Shown in pieces: positions 63,813 through 64,000 of a stretch of 64,000 bases of DNA. The stretch's first letter is position 1; the number at the start of each line of letters is the position of its first letter. The notes beneath the pieces were generated by a model that made no database searches, was not told the DNA's origin, and saw only the letters and a list, made by a program, of their open reading frames with translations. The stretch lies in assembly GCA_030220185.1 (NCBI GenBank), contig JASPKZ010010239.1:590001-654000 (forward strand). The letters are read 5' to 3'. The translations under genes were made by a program, and so were the position numbers. This DNA is from Diploptera punctata. Its lineage: Eukaryota; Arthropoda; Insecta; Blattodea; Blaberidae.

Positions 63813-64000
63813 CAATATAAAATCTTCGGAAATGTTGTCGTCGAGAAGGTCCTGACATTTAGCTGTTTTCTCATCCGGGGAGGCTTTTGTATAGTCAAAA
63901 TAGAATGTGATCCATAGTTATCATCCTTCTCCCGATAGGACGTGGCACTGAAACAGTCGGATGGCTTGTGACACGAAAAAGGACCTATAAGGTGAGGGAT
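63813..64000. other. No recognised feature
   Basis: Short end piece; nothing recognised. Confidence 0.4.

Overview
The window looks like intergenic DNA from a large, repeat-rich, AT-rich insect genome. The CDS-like material is fragmentary and belongs to transposons. No host gene, rRNA gene, intact tRNA gene or CRISPR array can be supported. A cockroach or another member of Blattodea is my best guess, from the RTE-like LINE tails, the tRNA-derived SINEs, the (AAT)n tracts and the DUF4817-type mariner elements. That is inference from familiarity, not a search result.

Layout. 1-15.3 kb: old LINE pieces, SINEs, a mariner fossil (8.8-10.1 kb), two TTAA-flanked MITE-like elements, a deleted DUF4817 mariner (14.3-14.8 kb) and one promoter-like YY1/ETS patch (12.6 kb). 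15.3-17.3 kb: a repeat (R1) carrying a GC-rich insert of degenerate units whose hairpin stems appear to covary. 17.4-19.5 kb: a TIR-bounded element whose interior has grown into about 30 copies of a 64-65 bp unit; a two-unit relative is at 22.3 kb. 20.5-21.9 kb: a Crypton-like element with recombinase remnants; internally deleted relatives lie at 35.4 and 58.7 kb. 24.1-29.9 kb: a LINE reverse transcriptase gene split cleanly by a 5 kb head-to-head pair of Penelope-like elements (PLEs) with a 12-bp target duplication. 30-35 kb: SINE dimer, a second R copy with a composite insertion, and foldback elements. 35-52 kb: LINE fragments, SINEs, copies of a palindrome-headed repeat (family X) and simple repeats. 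52.8-54.1 kb: a recently arrived mariner with 108-bp inverted repeats. 54.1-55.1 kb: a LINE nested in a SINE. 55.5-56.8 kb: a second inverted PLE pair. 57-64 kb: SINEs, a hAT relic with a nested LINE, an unclassified retroposon and another X copy.

How the parts relate. Much of the sequence can be read as nested insertions with visible target duplications: PLE in LINE, LINE in hAT, LINE in SINE, SINE in family X, LINE in the Crypton-like repeat. Both PLE pairs share one asymmetric design (truncated inverted copy, then a copy with an extra 3' tail) and both carry hammerhead-ribozyme-like motifs near their 3' ends; a third motif stands alone at 38.1 kb. Labels LINE-A to D, SINE1-3 and families R, U, V, W, X, Y, Z are mine and refer only to groupings within this window.
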